A DNA stretch of 64,000 bases from Bacteroidota bacterium (GCA_016715505.1 JADJZY010000032.1:1-64000), one strand, 5' to 3'. Counted from the stretch's first letter, positions 48,262-59,772 are shown. Translations and numbers: made by a program. Notes: generated from the letters alone by a model not told the origin.

Positions 48262-49086
48262 ATGGCAGTTCTACAGAAGAAAAAAGTTCTTTTTATATCC
48301 CACGAAATGGCTCCTTATAATGAGGAAACTGATTTTGCCAGAATTTTGAATGCACTCGCTGTTAAATCGAATGATTCAGGATATGAGGTGAGAGCGATTA
48401 TGCCACGATTCGGTACAATTAATGAGCGCCGCCACAGACTCCATGAGGTTGTGCGACTTTCAGGAATTAACATTACGGTTGATAAGGAAGATTATCCCTT
48501 GGTGATTAAGGTGGCTTCTCTTCCGAATGCCCGCCTTCAGGTTTACTTCATGGACAATGAGGACATGTTTAAGCGCAAGCAAACCTTTCATGATGAAAAT
48601 AGTAATTTTTACGACGACAATGCGATTCGTACGATATTCTTCTGTAAAGGAGCCTTGGAAACAGTGAAAAAATTCGGATGGCCTCCTGACATCATTCATG
48701 TGCATGGCTGGATGAGTTCTTTAATCCCGATGTATATCAAATCTTTCTACAAAAAAGAGCCGGTATTTGCCAATTCCAAGATTATCTTCTCTGCGACCAA
48801 AAATATTTTTGAGGATGAATTGGGAGATCAATTTTCGAAACAAATCCTTTCCAGTACACCACTCAAAGAAAAAGATATTGAAGTTTATGGTAGTGGATCC
48901 AATCTCGAAATGTATATGGGTGGCGCTAAAAATGCGGATGCAGCCATATTCACAGACATTGATACTGACGCCAAATTGATCAACGCGATCAAACCAACTC
49001 GTAGTAAGAAAGTGTTAAATTTCGCCAGTGAAACAGATGATGTGACTGAAATCATGGATCTATACAATAACTTGGCTGGCAAATAA
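48262..49086 (+). CDS. Stand-alone glycogen/starch synthase N-terminal (GT5) domain protein
   Basis: 274 residues, corresponding only to the first Rossmann half of GT5 enzymes. VLFISHEMAPYNEETDFARI, EVRAIMPRFGTINERRHRLH, FYDDNAIRTIFFCKGALETV and DIIHVHGWMSSLIPMYIK match the GT5 domain. The nucleotide-sugar-binding C-terminal half (about 200 residues) is absent; the end is a divergent tail (VLNFASETDDVTEIMDLYNN). The usual glucose-binding N-terminal KTGGL motif is also replaced (NEETD). It therefore may not be an active synthase. Divergent from panC. Confidence 0.85.
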   Translation: MAVLQKKKVLFISHEMAPYNEETDFARILNALAVKSNDSGYEVRAIMPRFGTINERRHRLHEVVRLSGINITVDKEDYPLVIKVASLPNARLQVYFMDNEDMFKRKQTFHDENSNFYDDNAIRTIFFCKGALETVKKFGWPPDIIHVHGWMSSLIPMYIKSFYKKEPVFANSKIIFSATKNIFEDELGDQFSKQILSSTPLKEKDIEVYGSGSNLEMYMGGAKNADAAIFTDIDTDAKLINAIKPTRSKKVLNFASETDDVTEIMDLYNNLAGK

Positions 49087-49091
49087 TATTC

Positions 49092-50510
49092 ATGCATTTG
49101 ATGACGAAAAGATTTCTGAGCTTTCTGGCTGCTTGCTGGGGTGTTTTTCAACTGAACAGCTGTAAAGAAAATACCATTTTACCTTCCGATTTAATTCCGG
49201 CGATTGATAATATCAGCACCTTTCAATCGGATACATTTAGTGTCATTTCACATAATATTTTTCAGGATTCGGCCTTAACAGGTGGACTTTCCGGTACTTC
49301 CAGAATTTCCAATTCACCCACTTATTACCATGCTTTAGGTTGTATTTTAGCTGATCCTGCATTTGGAAAAACCAGCGGTGCTATTCATGTTGAAGTACTT
49401 CCGCCGGTGAGCAATTTTGCATTTAAAACAGATTATCCCGGAACCACCAGAACCATAGATTCAGTGATTCTCTCCATACCATTTAAATCGTCTTATGGAG
49501 ATACACTCAATCCACAATTCCAAACCTACCGGCTTTATCGATCTTTAAAAACCTTTTCCAGGGATTCCGCACAATATGATTTTACACGGGATTCATTTAA
49601 AACTTCAGATATTCTGGCGACCACACAGGTCAACTATGCGAACTTCAGATTCGATACCTTATATGGAAGTGTAAAACAAAGCCCAACCTTACATTTTAAA
49701 CTGGCCTCTTGGTTTGCGGATAGTTTACAAGCCCAGGTTGATGCTGGTACTGCTGGCGCTGCCGCTGATTTTTCCTCTTTTTTATCCTGGTGGAAAGGCT
49801 TTACGATTATGCCGGATACCAATTCTGGCGCAACAATCGGTTATTTTGATACCTATAATACCCGTTTAAAAATATATTATCGCCACACAAATACCAACAA
49901 TCTTTTGGATACCGTAGCGGATGTGTTTTCGTTTGATCCGAATTATTGTAATCGCTTTAATTCGATTTTCAGAAACTATAGCGGTTCCGTAGCTTCATCA
50001 CAAATTAATTCAAATGCCTTATCCGGTGATTCTGTTCTTTTTATACAAAATGAACCCGGACTGAGCGGATTGATTCAATTTCCTTATTTATATCAACAGG
50101 AGAATGTGATCGTCAATAAAGCAGAACTGATTTTTACGGCAGTGTCACCTTACTATAATTGGGTGGATACCACCATTTATGGCATGACACCCCGATTGCA
50201 GATTTTAGCCACGGATTTACAAGGTGCAGATCGCATCCCGGATGATTACGGAGTATTTGGTACGAGTTTTGTAGATGGAACACGTAAAATTAAATCAATT
50301 GGGGGCGTGAACTTTATACAGTACAAATTTGGTTTGAACCAATCCATACAGCAGATTATCTCACGAAAAGACAGTACCTTTAGATTCAAAATCATGGGGT
50401 TGAATCTGGGCTTACCTGCTGTGTACAGGGTACTCTTGCAAGGTAGCGGCAGTTCAGTGGCGGCACTGAGACCCAAATTGAATATCATCTATACTAAAAT
50501 TCAAAAGTAA
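49092..50510 (+). CDS. DUF4270 family lipoprotein
   Basis: 472 residues. Lipoprotein signal MTKRFLSFLAACWGVFQLNSC (Cys after LNS; ATG at 49092 or 49101). The mature start CKENTILPSDLIPAIDNIST and GTSRISNSPTYYHALGCILADP are typical of DUF4270. The rest is beta-rich without catalytic motifs. The family is common in Bacteroidota, surface-associated and of unknown function. It begins five bases after the GT5-like gene and is followed after 11 bases by glmS, so the three may be one operon. Confidence 0.88.
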   Translation: MHLMTKRFLSFLAACWGVFQLNSCKENTILPSDLIPAIDNISTFQSDTFSVISHNIFQDSALTGGLSGTSRISNSPTYYHALGCILADPAFGKTSGAIHVEVLPPVSNFAFKTDYPGTTRTIDSVILSIPFKSSYGDTLNPQFQTYRLYRSLKTFSRDSAQYDFTRDSFKTSDILATTQVNYANFRFDTLYGSVKQSPTLHFKLASWFADSLQAQVDAGTAGAAADFSSFLSWWKGFTIMPDTNSGATIGYFDTYNTRLKIYYRHTNTNNLLDTVADVFSFDPNYCNRFNSIFRNYSGSVASSQINSNALSGDSVLFIQNEPGLSGLIQFPYLYQQENVIVNKAELIFTAVSPYYNWVDTTIYGMTPRLQILATDLQGADRIPDDYGVFGTSFVDGTRKIKSIGGVNFIQYKFGLNQSIQQIISRKDSTFRFKIMGLNLGLPAVYRVLLQGSGSSVAALRPKLNIIYTKIQK

Positions 50511-50521
50511 ACCACTTAATT

Positions 50522-52358
50522 ATGTGTGGAATTGTTGCTTATATAGGACCGAAAGAGGCCTATCCAATTCTTGTGAAAGGATTAAAACGTCTTGAATACA
50601 GAGGTTACGACAGTGCGGGGTCGCCTTGTTAAATGGGTCTTTATCTATCCTTAAAAAGGAAGGGAAAGTATCCGTACTCAAGCTCATGCCAAAGATAAAA
50701 GTCAGGTAGGAAACATTGGTATTGGACATACCCGTTGGGCAACCCATGGCGAACCTTGCGACCGCAATGCCCACCCCCATTTATCAAATTCCGGAAATAT
50801 TGCCATTATTCACAATGGGATTATTGAAAATTATGCCTCCATCAAAGAAGAATTAACACAAAGAGGATTTCACTTTGATAGTGATACGGATACAGAGGTG
50901 TTGGTGAATCTGATTGAAGACGTTCAAATTGAAGATAAACTGTCCCTGGAAGAGGCTGTCAGGGTAGCTTTGAATGAAGTCATTGGAGCCTATGCCATCG
51001 TAGTCATTGATCGTCGTGAACCGGATAAACTCGTAGCCGCCCGAAAGGGTAGTCCACTTGTTATTGGTATTGGTAAGGGCGAGTTTTATGTAGCATCCGA
51101 TGCTTCACCCATTATTGAGTATACCAAAAATGTGGTTTACTTAAATGATGAGGAATTTGCGGTTTTAAATAGAAACGGACAACTGGACATAAAAACACTC
51201 GGTAATATCACCAAATCACCATACATCCAGAAATTGGAAATGGATTTGGAGAAAATTGAGAAAAGTGGTTACGAGCATTTTATGTTGAAGGAAATTTATG
51301 AACAACCTCAGGTGATTCTGGATTGTATGCGTGGTCGGATGAATGCCGAACAAGGCTGGATTCGTTTAGGCGGTATCAATGAATTTGCTTCCAGAATCAA
51401 TAATGCGAAACGAATTATTATTACAGCTTGTGGAACATCCTGGCATAGTGCGCTTTTAGCCGAATACCTGATTGAAGAATTGGCTCGTGTTCCTGTAGAA
51501 GTTGAATATGCCTCAGAATTCAGATATCGTAACCCAATTGTGAATGAAAAAGATGTGGTGATTGCGATTTCTCAAAGTGGTGAAACAGCGGATACCCTGG
51601 CAGCTATTGAAATTGCCAAGGAAAGACAAGCATTGATTTACGGAATTTGTAATGTAATTGGTTCTTCCATCGCTCGCGCATCTCATGCCGGTTCTTACAC
51701 CCATGCCGGCCCTGAAATTGGGGTGGCTTCTACCAAAGCCTTTACTGCACAGGTGACTATACTTACTTTATTGGCTTTGCAATTGGCACAAAGTAAAGGA
51801 ACCGTATCGATGACCCGTTTGAGAACCATTTTGTACGAAATGGAATTATTGCCTGAAAAAGTAAGGGCTGCTTTGAAAACAGATTCTCAAATTCGAGATA
51901 TTGCAGCAAAATACAAAGACGCTGCCAATTTCTTGTATTTGGGAAGAGGCTTAAATTTCCCGATTGCCCTGGAAGGCGCACTCAAACTGAAGGAGATATC
52001 CTATATTCATGCGGAAGGTTATCCGGCTGCGGAAATGAAACATGGACCGATTGCTTTAATCGATGAAAATATGCCGGTTGTGTTTATTGCGACCAATGCA
52101 TCTGCTCATGAAAAAATTGTTTCCAATATCCAGGAGGTAAAAGCGCGAAAAGGAAAAATCATCGCCATTGTCAATGAGGGAGATACCGTTATTCGCGGCT
52201 TGGCCGATGAAGTAATTGAGGTGCCTGAAACGGACGAGATTTTGTCGCCGCTGGTTTCTATTGTTCCACTTCAACTCTTATCTTACCATATTGCTTTAAT
52301 GCGGGGCTGTAATGTAGACCAACCGAGAAATTGGCAAAAAAGTGTAACAGTCGAGTAG
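50522..52358 (+). CDS. glmS: Glutamine-fructose-6-phosphate aminotransferase (frameshifted)
   Basis: About 612 residues. Makes glucosamine-6-phosphate for peptidoglycan and LPS. N-terminal glutaminase: catalytic Cys in MCGIVAYIGPKEAYPI, LEYRGYDSAG, GHTRWATHGEP. Two shifts (near 50620 and 50667) break this part. Then two SIS domains: TACGTSWHSALLAEYLIEEL, AISQSGETADTLAAIEIAKE, YLGRGLNFPIALEGALKLKE, EGYPAAEMKHGPIALIDEN, ending with the canonical NVDQPRNWQKSVTVE. No glmS ribozyme was recognised in the 11 bases upstream. Converges with pduO. Confidence 0.95.
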
Positions 52359-52360
52359 CA

Positions 52361-52924
52361 CTAATCCCGGCTTTTCCAGATACTTTCCTGACCATTGTTT
52401 TGATGGAGTAAATATCGGGAGAGCATAAAGAGGTAGTCTGACAAACGGTTGAGGTACTGAACCACAATGGGGTCCACTTTTTCGTTTTCTGCATCCATTG
52501 CAACGCAGATACGTTCAGCTCGTCGGCAAACACAGCGGGCTACATGGCAAAATGAAGCAGGAGGATATCCACCTGGTAATACAAAGTTTTTTAGTACTGG
52601 TAAAGATTGATCCATCTCATCCATCTGTTTTTCAAGAAGGGTGATATCCTCCGATTTTAAATCGGGAATGCTCATTTTTTGGTTCTTTAGCGGATCACAG
52701 GCCAAGGAGGACCCAACCGTGAAAAGTCGATCCTGAATATCTGCTAAAAACAAGTTGATGTCAGAATGATGTGGGATATGGTCGCGAATGACGCCAATCC
52801 AAGAATTTAATTCATCGACGGTGCCATAGGCTTCAATGCGGATATGTGATTTAGGAATGCGGGTACCACCGATGAGGGAAGTTTGCCCTGAATCACCCGT
52901 TTTGGTGTAAATTTTAAATGACAT
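52361..52924 (-). CDS. Cob(I)yrinic acid a,c-diamide adenosyltransferase, PduO type
   Basis: 187 residues. Adenosylates cobalamin. IYTKTGDSGQTSLIGGTRIP at the N-terminus binds ATP; EAYGTVDELNSWIGVIR, FVLPGGYPPASFCHVARCVC with RRAER, and YLNRLSDYLFMLSRYL are diagnostic. Five-helix bundle, full length. It converges on glmS with two bases between stops and is divergent from rpoB. Confidence 0.94.
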   Translation of the reverse strand: MSFKIYTKTGDSGQTSLIGGTRIPKSHIRIEAYGTVDELNSWIGVIRDHIPHHSDINLFLADIQDRLFTVGSSLACDPLKNQKMSIPDLKSEDITLLEKQMDEMDQSLPVLKNFVLPGGYPPASFCHVARCVCRRAERICVAMDAENEKVDPIVVQYLNRLSDYLFMLSRYLLHQNNGQESIWKSRD

Positions 52925-53098
52925 GTTGACAAAAGTAAAGGAGAAGCGTTGATGTCGATTATTTTTTTATCGAATGACGATATAGCCAGTGATGACTTTA
53001 AAGACTCAACTATTTAACATCTATTTAGTAAAATATTAAATAGATAATCAATTATTTACAACTTATAAAAATAAATATATGTCTTAAAGCCCTCAAAT

Positions 53099-53129
53099 TT
53101 GATTTTATGGCCTTTCTGACTTAATTTTG
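53099..53129 (+). promoter_or_regulatory. rpoB promoter
   Basis: TTG (53099-53101), a 20-base spacer, and TAATTTTG (53122-53129) fit the Bacteroidota vegetative promoter exactly. It implies a leader of about 110 bases before the rpoB ATG. Confidence 0.65.
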
Positions 53130-53245
53130 CACTCCCAAATGAGCAAGGCCACAGCACATTTCTATCGCTTCAATTTATTGTCTTCATTCTTGAACTGATC
53201 CTGAAATCTGTCGGGCTTTTATTATTTTAAAACAACATTATAAAA

Positions 53246-56200
53246 ATGGCTGCAACAAAAACTGCAAAAATTTCGGAACGAATTAGTTTTGGTAAAATTA
53301 AACAATCGTCCGATACGCCTGATTTGCTGGACATTCAGTTGGCATCTTTTTCCGACTTCCTGCAATTAGAGACTACTCCGGATAAACGTAACAATGAAGG
53401 TTTGTTCCGTGTATTTAAGGAGAATTTCCCTATTACCGATACCCGAAACATCTTCGTATTGGAATTTCTGGATTATTTTGTTGATCCGCCCCGTTATACG
53501 ATTGATGAATGTATCGATCGTGGATTGACGTATTCCGTTCCGCTGAAAGCCAAATTGCGCTTAAGTTGTAATGATGAAGAGCATATTGATTTCGAAACCA
53601 TTGTTCAGGATGTGTTTTTGGGAAATATCCCATACATGACTCCTCGTGGTACTTTCGTGATCAATGGGGCTGAGCGTGTTGTAGTATCACAATTACACCG
53701 TTCTCCGGGCGTATTCTTTGGGCAATCAGTTCACCCGAACGGAACCAAAATTTACTCTGCACGTGTGATTCCTTTTAAAGGAGCCTGGATGGAATTTGCC
53801 ACAGATATCAATAATGTGATGTATGCTTATATCGACCGGAAGAAAAAATCCCGGTAACGATGTTGCTACGTTCTATTGGTTATGAAACCGATAAAGACAT
53901 TCTCGAATTGTTTGGCATGGCTGATGAAGTGAAAGCGGACAAAAAATCCTTACTCGATCATGTTGGCAAAAGATTGGCGGCTCGTGTTTTACGTAGTTGG
54001 ACTGAAGATTTTGTGGATGAAGATACGGGTGAAGTGGTTTCAATCGAAAGAAATGAAGTGATTTTAGATCGTGATTCGGAATTAACCGAAGATAGTATCG
54101 AAATGATTGTTGATTTGGGCGTTCAATCCATTTTCCTGCAGAAGGAAGATGCTGGTGGTGATTTCTCAATCATTTATAATACATTGAATAAAGACACCTC
54201 AAACTCTGAACTTGAGGCTGTTCAACATATCTACCGTCAATTACGAAGCACAGATGCTCCGGATGATGAGACGGCACGTGGAATTATCGATAAGTTATTC
54301 TTCTCCGACAAACGATATGATTTGGGTGAAGTTGGACGTTATAAAATCAACAGAAAACTTGGATTCCCATTAAGTATTACCAAAAAAGTACTCACAAAAG
54401 ATGATATCATTGCGATCATCAAATACCTGGTACAATTAACCAATGCCAAAGCTGAAATTGATGATATCGACCATTTGAGTAATCGTCGTGTTCGTACTGT
54501 TGGTGAACAATTGTATGCACAGTTTGGTGTTGGTTTGGCTCGTATGGCCCGAACCATTCGTGAGCGTATGAATGTTCGTGACAATGAGGTATTTACTCCT
54601 ATTGATTTGATCAACGCACGTACACTGTCATCTGTGATTAATTCATTTTTGGGACCTCCCAGCTTTCACAGTTTTTGGATCAAACCAATCCACTTTCTGA
54701 AATTACCCATAAACGTCGTATCTCCGCACTCGGGCCCGGTGGTTTGAGTCGTGAGCGTGCCGGCTTTGAGGTTCGTGACGTACACTATTCGCACTATGGT
54801 CGTCTGTGTACCATTGAAACACCTGAAGGTCCAAACATTGGATTGATTTCTACTTTGTGTGTCCATGCCAAAATAAACGACATGGGATTCATTGAAACGC
54901 CTTATCGTAAAGTAAAGGACGGAAAAGTCGATACTAAACAGGTTTATTTAAGTGCTGAAGAAGAAGATGAGGCTAAAATTGCACAGGCGGATGTTGAATT
55001 GGATGACAAAGGAAACTTTGTTGAAGATAAAGTTCGTTCTCGTCAAACGGGTGATTTCCCTATCTTAGAAAAACAAGAAGTTGAATACATGGACGTTGCC
55101 CCGAATCAGATTGTGGGTTTAAGTGCGTCATTGATTCCTTTCTTGGAACATGATGATGCCAACCGTGCGTTGATGGGATCGAACATGCAACGTCAGGGTG
55201 TTCCTTTATTACGTCCTGAAGTGCCTATCGTAGGAACAGGTCTTGAAGCCAAAGCAGCCCGTGATGCCCGTATTCAAATTACAGCTACAGGCGATGGAGT
55301 TGTTGAGTATGTAGATGCCAATGAAATTCATGTTCGATATAAAAGAACCGAAACACAACGATTGATTTCGTTTGAAGATGATTTGGTTGTTTATAAATTG
55401 ACAAAATATTCTAAAACAAACCAAAGTACTTGTATCAACCTGAAACCACATGTGGTTAAAGGACAAGCAGTAAAAGCCGGCGATTTCCTCACTGATGGTT
55501 ATGCCACCCGTGATGGAGAATTAGCCTTGGGCCGTAACTTACGCGTGGCCTTCATGCCTTGGAAAGGTTTTAACTTCGAGGATGCCATCGTAATTAATGA
55601 AAAGGTGGTGCGTGAAGACTGGTTTACTTCTATCCATATTGATGAATACGAATTGGAAGTGCGTGATACCAAGTTAGGTGAAGAAGAATTAACGCCGGAT
55701 ATTCCAAATGTGAGTGAAGAAGCAACCAAAGATTTGGATGAAAATGGAATCATTCGCTTGGGCGCCCATGTGAAGGAAGGGGATATTCTGATTGGTAAAA
55801 TCACGCCTAAAGGTGAAACTGATCCAACTCCGGAAGAAAAATTATTGAGAGCGATCTTCGGTGATAAAGCTGGTGATGCGAAAGATGCTTCCTTGAAAAT
55901 GCCTCCTTCTATTGAAGGGGTGGTAATCGGTAAGAAGTTATTTGCCCGCGCTAAGAAAGATAAAAACTCTAAGGTTCGTGAAAAAACAGCTTTGGAAAAA
56001 ATTGAAAAAGTTCATCAGGAAAATCTGGAACAAATCAATGAAAATCTCTTTAGTAAGCTCGAGAAATTATTGGATGGCCAAACCTCTGCGGGCGTAACTA
56101 ATCACTATGGAGAAGTGGTTATCGGAAAAAATGCGAAGTTTACCGGAAAAGCAATTAAATCTATTGATTATACCACTGTTAATCCATTGAATTGGACCAC

Positions 56201-57059
56201 AGATGAGAAAATGAATGATTTGGTCAATCAGTTACTTCATAATTACAACATCCGATTTAATGAAGAAATTGGCCGTTACAAAAGAGAAAAATTCAATATT
56301 TCAATTGGAGATGAATTGCCAAACGGTGTATTGAAATTAGCCAAAGTATATCTTGCCAGCAAACGTAAGTTGAAAGTAGGGGATAAAATGGCCGGTCGAC
56401 ATGGTAATAAGGGAATTGTGGCTCGTATCGTTCGTCAGGAAGATATGCCTTTCCTTGAAGATGGTAGCCCGGTAGATATCGTTCTGAATCCATTGGGGGT
56501 ACCTTCAAGGATGAACCTTGGTCAGATTTATGAAACCATTCTGGGGATGGCCGGTATGAAATTGGGTGTCAAATTTGCCACTCCGATTTTTGATGGTGCT
56601 TCTCGTGAAGAAATTGATTCTAAGGTTCGTGAAGCAGGATTACCTGATTGGTGCCACACTTATTTATTTGATGGTGAAACCGGTGATCGTTTCCATCAAA
56701 AGGCAACAGTGGGAGTCATTTACATGATGAAACTCCATCACTTGGTGGATGATAAAATGCATGCCCGTTCAATTGGACCATATAGCTTGATTACACAACA
56801 ACCATTGGGTGGTAAAGCACAGTTTGGTGGTCAGCGTTTCGGGGAAATGGAAGTTTGGGCGATTGAAGCCTATGGCGCATCCAATATCCTACAGGAATTA
56901 TTAACCCTGAAATCAGATGATATTGCAGGACGTGCCAAAGCATACGAAGCAATTGTAAAAGGTGAGAATTTACCAAAAGCCGGAATACCAGAATCATTCA
57001 ATGTATTGGTTCATGAATTACGAGGATTGGGATTAGATCTTCATTTTGAAAATCAATAA
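53246..57059 (+). CDS. rpoB: DNA-directed RNA polymerase beta subunit (frameshifted)
   Basis: About 1271 residues, full length for Bacteroidota. N-terminal ISFGKIKQSSDTPDLLDIQL; rifampicin region GTSQLSQFLDQTNPLSEITH (restored), then KRRISALGPGGLSRERAGFE; LCTIETPEGPNIGLIST; GDKMAGRHGNKGIVARI; C-terminal QPLGGKAQFGGQRFGEMEVW and LVHELRGLGLDLHFENQ. Two single T/A losses in homopolymers (near 53845, AAAAAA; near 54650, TTTTT) break the frame; both repair cleanly. It stands alone: no rplJ/rplL upstream, and a terminator instead of rpoC downstream. Confidence 0.97.
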
Positions 57060-57080
57060 TTCGTAAATATGTAATACCAG

Positions 57081-57109
57081 AACCGCCTCTCAACAGGGGC
57101 GGTTTTTTT
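57081..57109 (+). terminator. Strong terminator immediately after rpoB
   Basis: AACCGCC (57081-57087) pairs with GGCGGTT (57098-57104), followed by a T-run, 21 bases after the rpoB stop. It would end transcription before anything that could be rpoC. Confidence 0.85.
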
Positions 57110-57341
57110 ATGGGCATGTTATTCCGGAACGGTAAGATTTAATCTGTTTTATATCCAAAACATATATGCTCTGGGAGCCACATAATGATAGGACACCGCT
57201 GGAAGTCCAATGTGTCACTTCAAATTTTAGGATTGGGAAATTTAATTTGAATAGGGGCTACAGTCGATTCAAACGAATAAATACAAAGGGTTCAACAACA
57301 AATTATATAATCAGATTCTTCCTCAAAATAGAGGTTGAAGA
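57110..57341. other. Gene-free stretch downstream of rpoB
   Basis: No start of rpoC or any supported gene is seen on either strand. Confidence 0.5.
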
Positions 57342-57711
57342 TTATTTGACTATTCTTAAATTAAAAGGATATCGATAGAGTTTATTTTCACTGGCTTTGA
57401 TAGCCGCTACGATAATAAGTACCAGATTGACGACCGACAATAACCAAGGTAAGATAAATCCAATTAATACTATTTTAAGAAACATGGCAATCACATAGCC
57501 GATGAAAATAGTTATCTGAAAATTGAGAGACTCCTTGGCGTGGTCGGCTACGTATTTCGACTCGTCTTTCTTGAGATAATAGATCACAAGCGGACCAAGG
57601 AAAGAAGTCACTACTCCCAATGCATGCGCCAAAATGGCAAAAGGTTCTTTCATCCGAATTGGGTTTGTACAATGGAGGTAATTCATCTCCAAATAATTCT
57701 TTATTGTCCAT
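57342..57711 (-). CDS. DUF4870 membrane protein (one frameshift)
   Basis: About 122 residues. N-terminus MDNKELFGDELPPLYKPN from ATG 57711; a shift near 57655 joins it to FAILAHALGVVTSFLGPLVI, LKKDESKYVADHAKESLNFQ and IGYVIAMFLKIVLIGFILPW. This is the Tic20/DUF4870 pattern: three to four membrane segments, with a conserved HAKESLNFQ loop. Function unknown. It follows hppD on the same strand, ten bases after its stop, and may be cotranscribed. Confidence 0.85.
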
Positions 57712-57721
57712 TTGTGATTTC

Positions 57722-58830
57722 TTAGAGATTTCCTCTTAAGGCTTGTTCTTGTTCCAATGCTTCAAATAAGGCTTTAAAATTTCCTTTCCCAAAACTCTTC
57801 GCGCCTTTACGTTGAATAATTTCAAAAAACATCGTCGGGCGATCTTCCACGGGTTTGGTAAATATTTGTAATAAATAACCTTCATCGTCCCGGTCAATTA
57901 AAATGCCGAGTTCACTTAAAGGTTTTAAATCTTCATCAATATGACCCACACGGTCAAGAATGTGGTCGTAATAGTTTTGGGGGACTCTTAAAAAATCGAC
58001 TCCACGACTTTGTAAATCACGAACCGTTTCGATGATGTTACTAGTTGCAACTGCAATATGCTGTACACCTTCTCCTTCGTAAAAGTCCAGGTATTCTTCA
58101 ACTTGACTTCGTTTTTTACCCTCAGCAGGTTCATTGATTGGAAACTTCACATATCCATTTCCATTACTCATCACCTTACTCATCAAGGCGCTATACTCCG
58201 TGGAAATATCTTTATCATCAAAACTCAGAATATTACGGAAACCCATGACATCTTCATAAAATTTTACCCAAGGATTCATTTGGTTCCAACCCACATTTCC
58301 AACACAATGATCAACATATTTTAATCCTACAGGTGACGGGTTGTAATCACTTTTCCATGGCACAAAACCAGGCATAAAAACCCCACGATAATTTTTTCTT
58401 TCTACAAATATGTGAACTACTTCACCATATGTATGAATACCACTCATACGAATCTCTCCGTGATCATCTGTCAATGTTTGTGGTTCCATGTATGATTTGC
58501 CACCTCTTTGAATGGTTTGCTCATAAGCATCATAGGCATCATCCACCCAAAGCGCTAAAACCTTCACTCCATCTCCGTGTTTTTTGTGGTGCTCTGCAAT
58601 AGGATGATCAGAATTCAAAGGGGAAGTCAAAATGAGCCGAATCTTATCCTGCATTAAAACATAAGAAACTCTATCACGCACGCCGGTTTCGGGTCCGGCA
58701 TAGGCTAAGGATTGAAATCCAAAAGCTGTTTTGTAATAATGAGCAGATTGTTTGGCATTTCCCACATAGAGTTCAACATAATCCGTCCCAACAAGTGGCA
58801 AAAATCGGATGTAGAAGAAGTTTGGGGCAT
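57722..58830 (-). CDS. hppD: 4-Hydroxyphenylpyruvate dioxygenase (N-terminal frameshift)
   Basis: Converts 4-hydroxyphenylpyruvate to homogentisate in tyrosine catabolism. About 369 residues. Iron ligands: His in YVDHCVGNVGWNQMNPWVKF, His in GEGVQHIAVATSNI, Glu in TMFFEIIQRKGAKSFGKGNF. Without repair the frame would start at a TTG (58801, MPLVGTDYVEL...). A lost T in the run near 58805 hides the true start: ATG at 58830 giving MPQTSSTSDF then LPLVGTDYVE. hmgA, the next step, is encoded 0.9 kb away on the same strand. Confidence 0.94.
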
Positions 58831-59130
58831 TTTTTCTGTTGATACTGATTCCATAAAATATGAAAATTATTCGTACAAAAGTATCGAAAAATGAATGAAA
58901 TGTTCATATTAATTCATGGGAATACCTTCCATGAAATTGGCCAGTTTATGCTCGATAAAACCATACAGGAAACTTCATGTTTCGAGAATTTTACCGAAGA
59001 ATGTTTCTCTTTGGGTCGGACAGAAAGAAGTTTGGATGCTGAAATAGTTCTGGGTTAATAGATAATCAACGGAATTAAAAGGATAAAATACCTTTAGGAT
59101 CCAGCTATAATTATTTCTTTCTGGAGTCCT
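58831..59130. other. Intergenic region with one small open frame
   Basis: On the plus strand an ATG at 58900 opens 52 codons (MFILIHGNTFHEIGQFMLDK...) ending at 59058. There is no recognised family and no promoter, so it is only a possible small gene. A TACTTTTG -7 element for hppD lies at 58876-58883 on the minus strand. Confidence 0.3.
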
Positions 59131-59667
59131 TTAATTCGATTCAAAATACGCATTCAGGTATTCAATCGGATTCAGAAAGATCATTTTTTTCCAACCTTGT
59201 TTACTTTGATCGATTCTCCAGAAATAAGGGAACAAAGTTTTGATTGCATAATGTAAATGGGGAGATTTGCCCGCTGCATTTCCTGAATTTCCAACACTAC
59301 CGATCACTGAGTTGTGCGAAACCAAGGAGAAAGTACTGGTTTGAATATCCTCCAGGTGAGCATAATAATGCAGTCTCCATTTTGGCCCAAGAACATAAAC
59401 CACTTTTCCACCCAAGTCGATATTTCCGGTATACACCACGATGCCTGCGGTGGCAGAATGAAGGGGTGTTTTTTTTGGGGCAAAAATATCTACACCTTTA
59501 TGCGTTACAGATTTGCCCCAAGGATAGAACCAAAATGAATCCTGAGAATAGCTTGCTTTAGTCGCGTCACGCACAGGCATTTTAAAATTCTGTGGGATTA
59601 AAAAACCTATTATTACAATGAGGAATAGTCCGAGGAAGCATCGTTTCAAGTATAATTTAAGGCGCAT
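59131..59667 (-). CDS. M23 family metallopeptidase
   Basis: 178 residues. N-terminal membrane anchor or signal (LYLKRCFLGLFLIVIIGFLI) and a LytM-type peptidase domain: zinc ligands in VTHKGVDIFAPKKTPLH (HxxGxD), HYYAHLEDI and SPHLHYAIKTLFPYF (HLH). GVVVYTGNIDLGG- and GSVGNSGNAAGKSP-like glycine loops are typical. Predicted to cut peptidoglycan cross-links in the periplasm. It is located between hmgA and hppD, breaking up the tyrosine genes. Confidence 0.9.
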   Translation of the reverse strand: MRLKLYLKRCFLGLFLIVIIGFLIPQNFKMPVRDATKASYSQDSFWFYPWGKSVTHKGVDIFAPKKTPLHSATAGIVVYTGNIDLGGKVVYVLGPKWRLHYYAHLEDIQTSTFSLVSHNSVIGSVGNSGNAAGKSPHLHYAIKTLFPYFWRIDQSKQGWKKMIFLNPIEYLNAYFESN

Positions 59668-59772
59668 CGGTTTTTTAAATTAAAATTTTACAGCCACTTA
59701 TTCGGTTCTCCCAAATTCTTATCTTAAGCAACAAGCCAAGGAAACTAAATAAAACAAGCTTTTGAAATCAAT

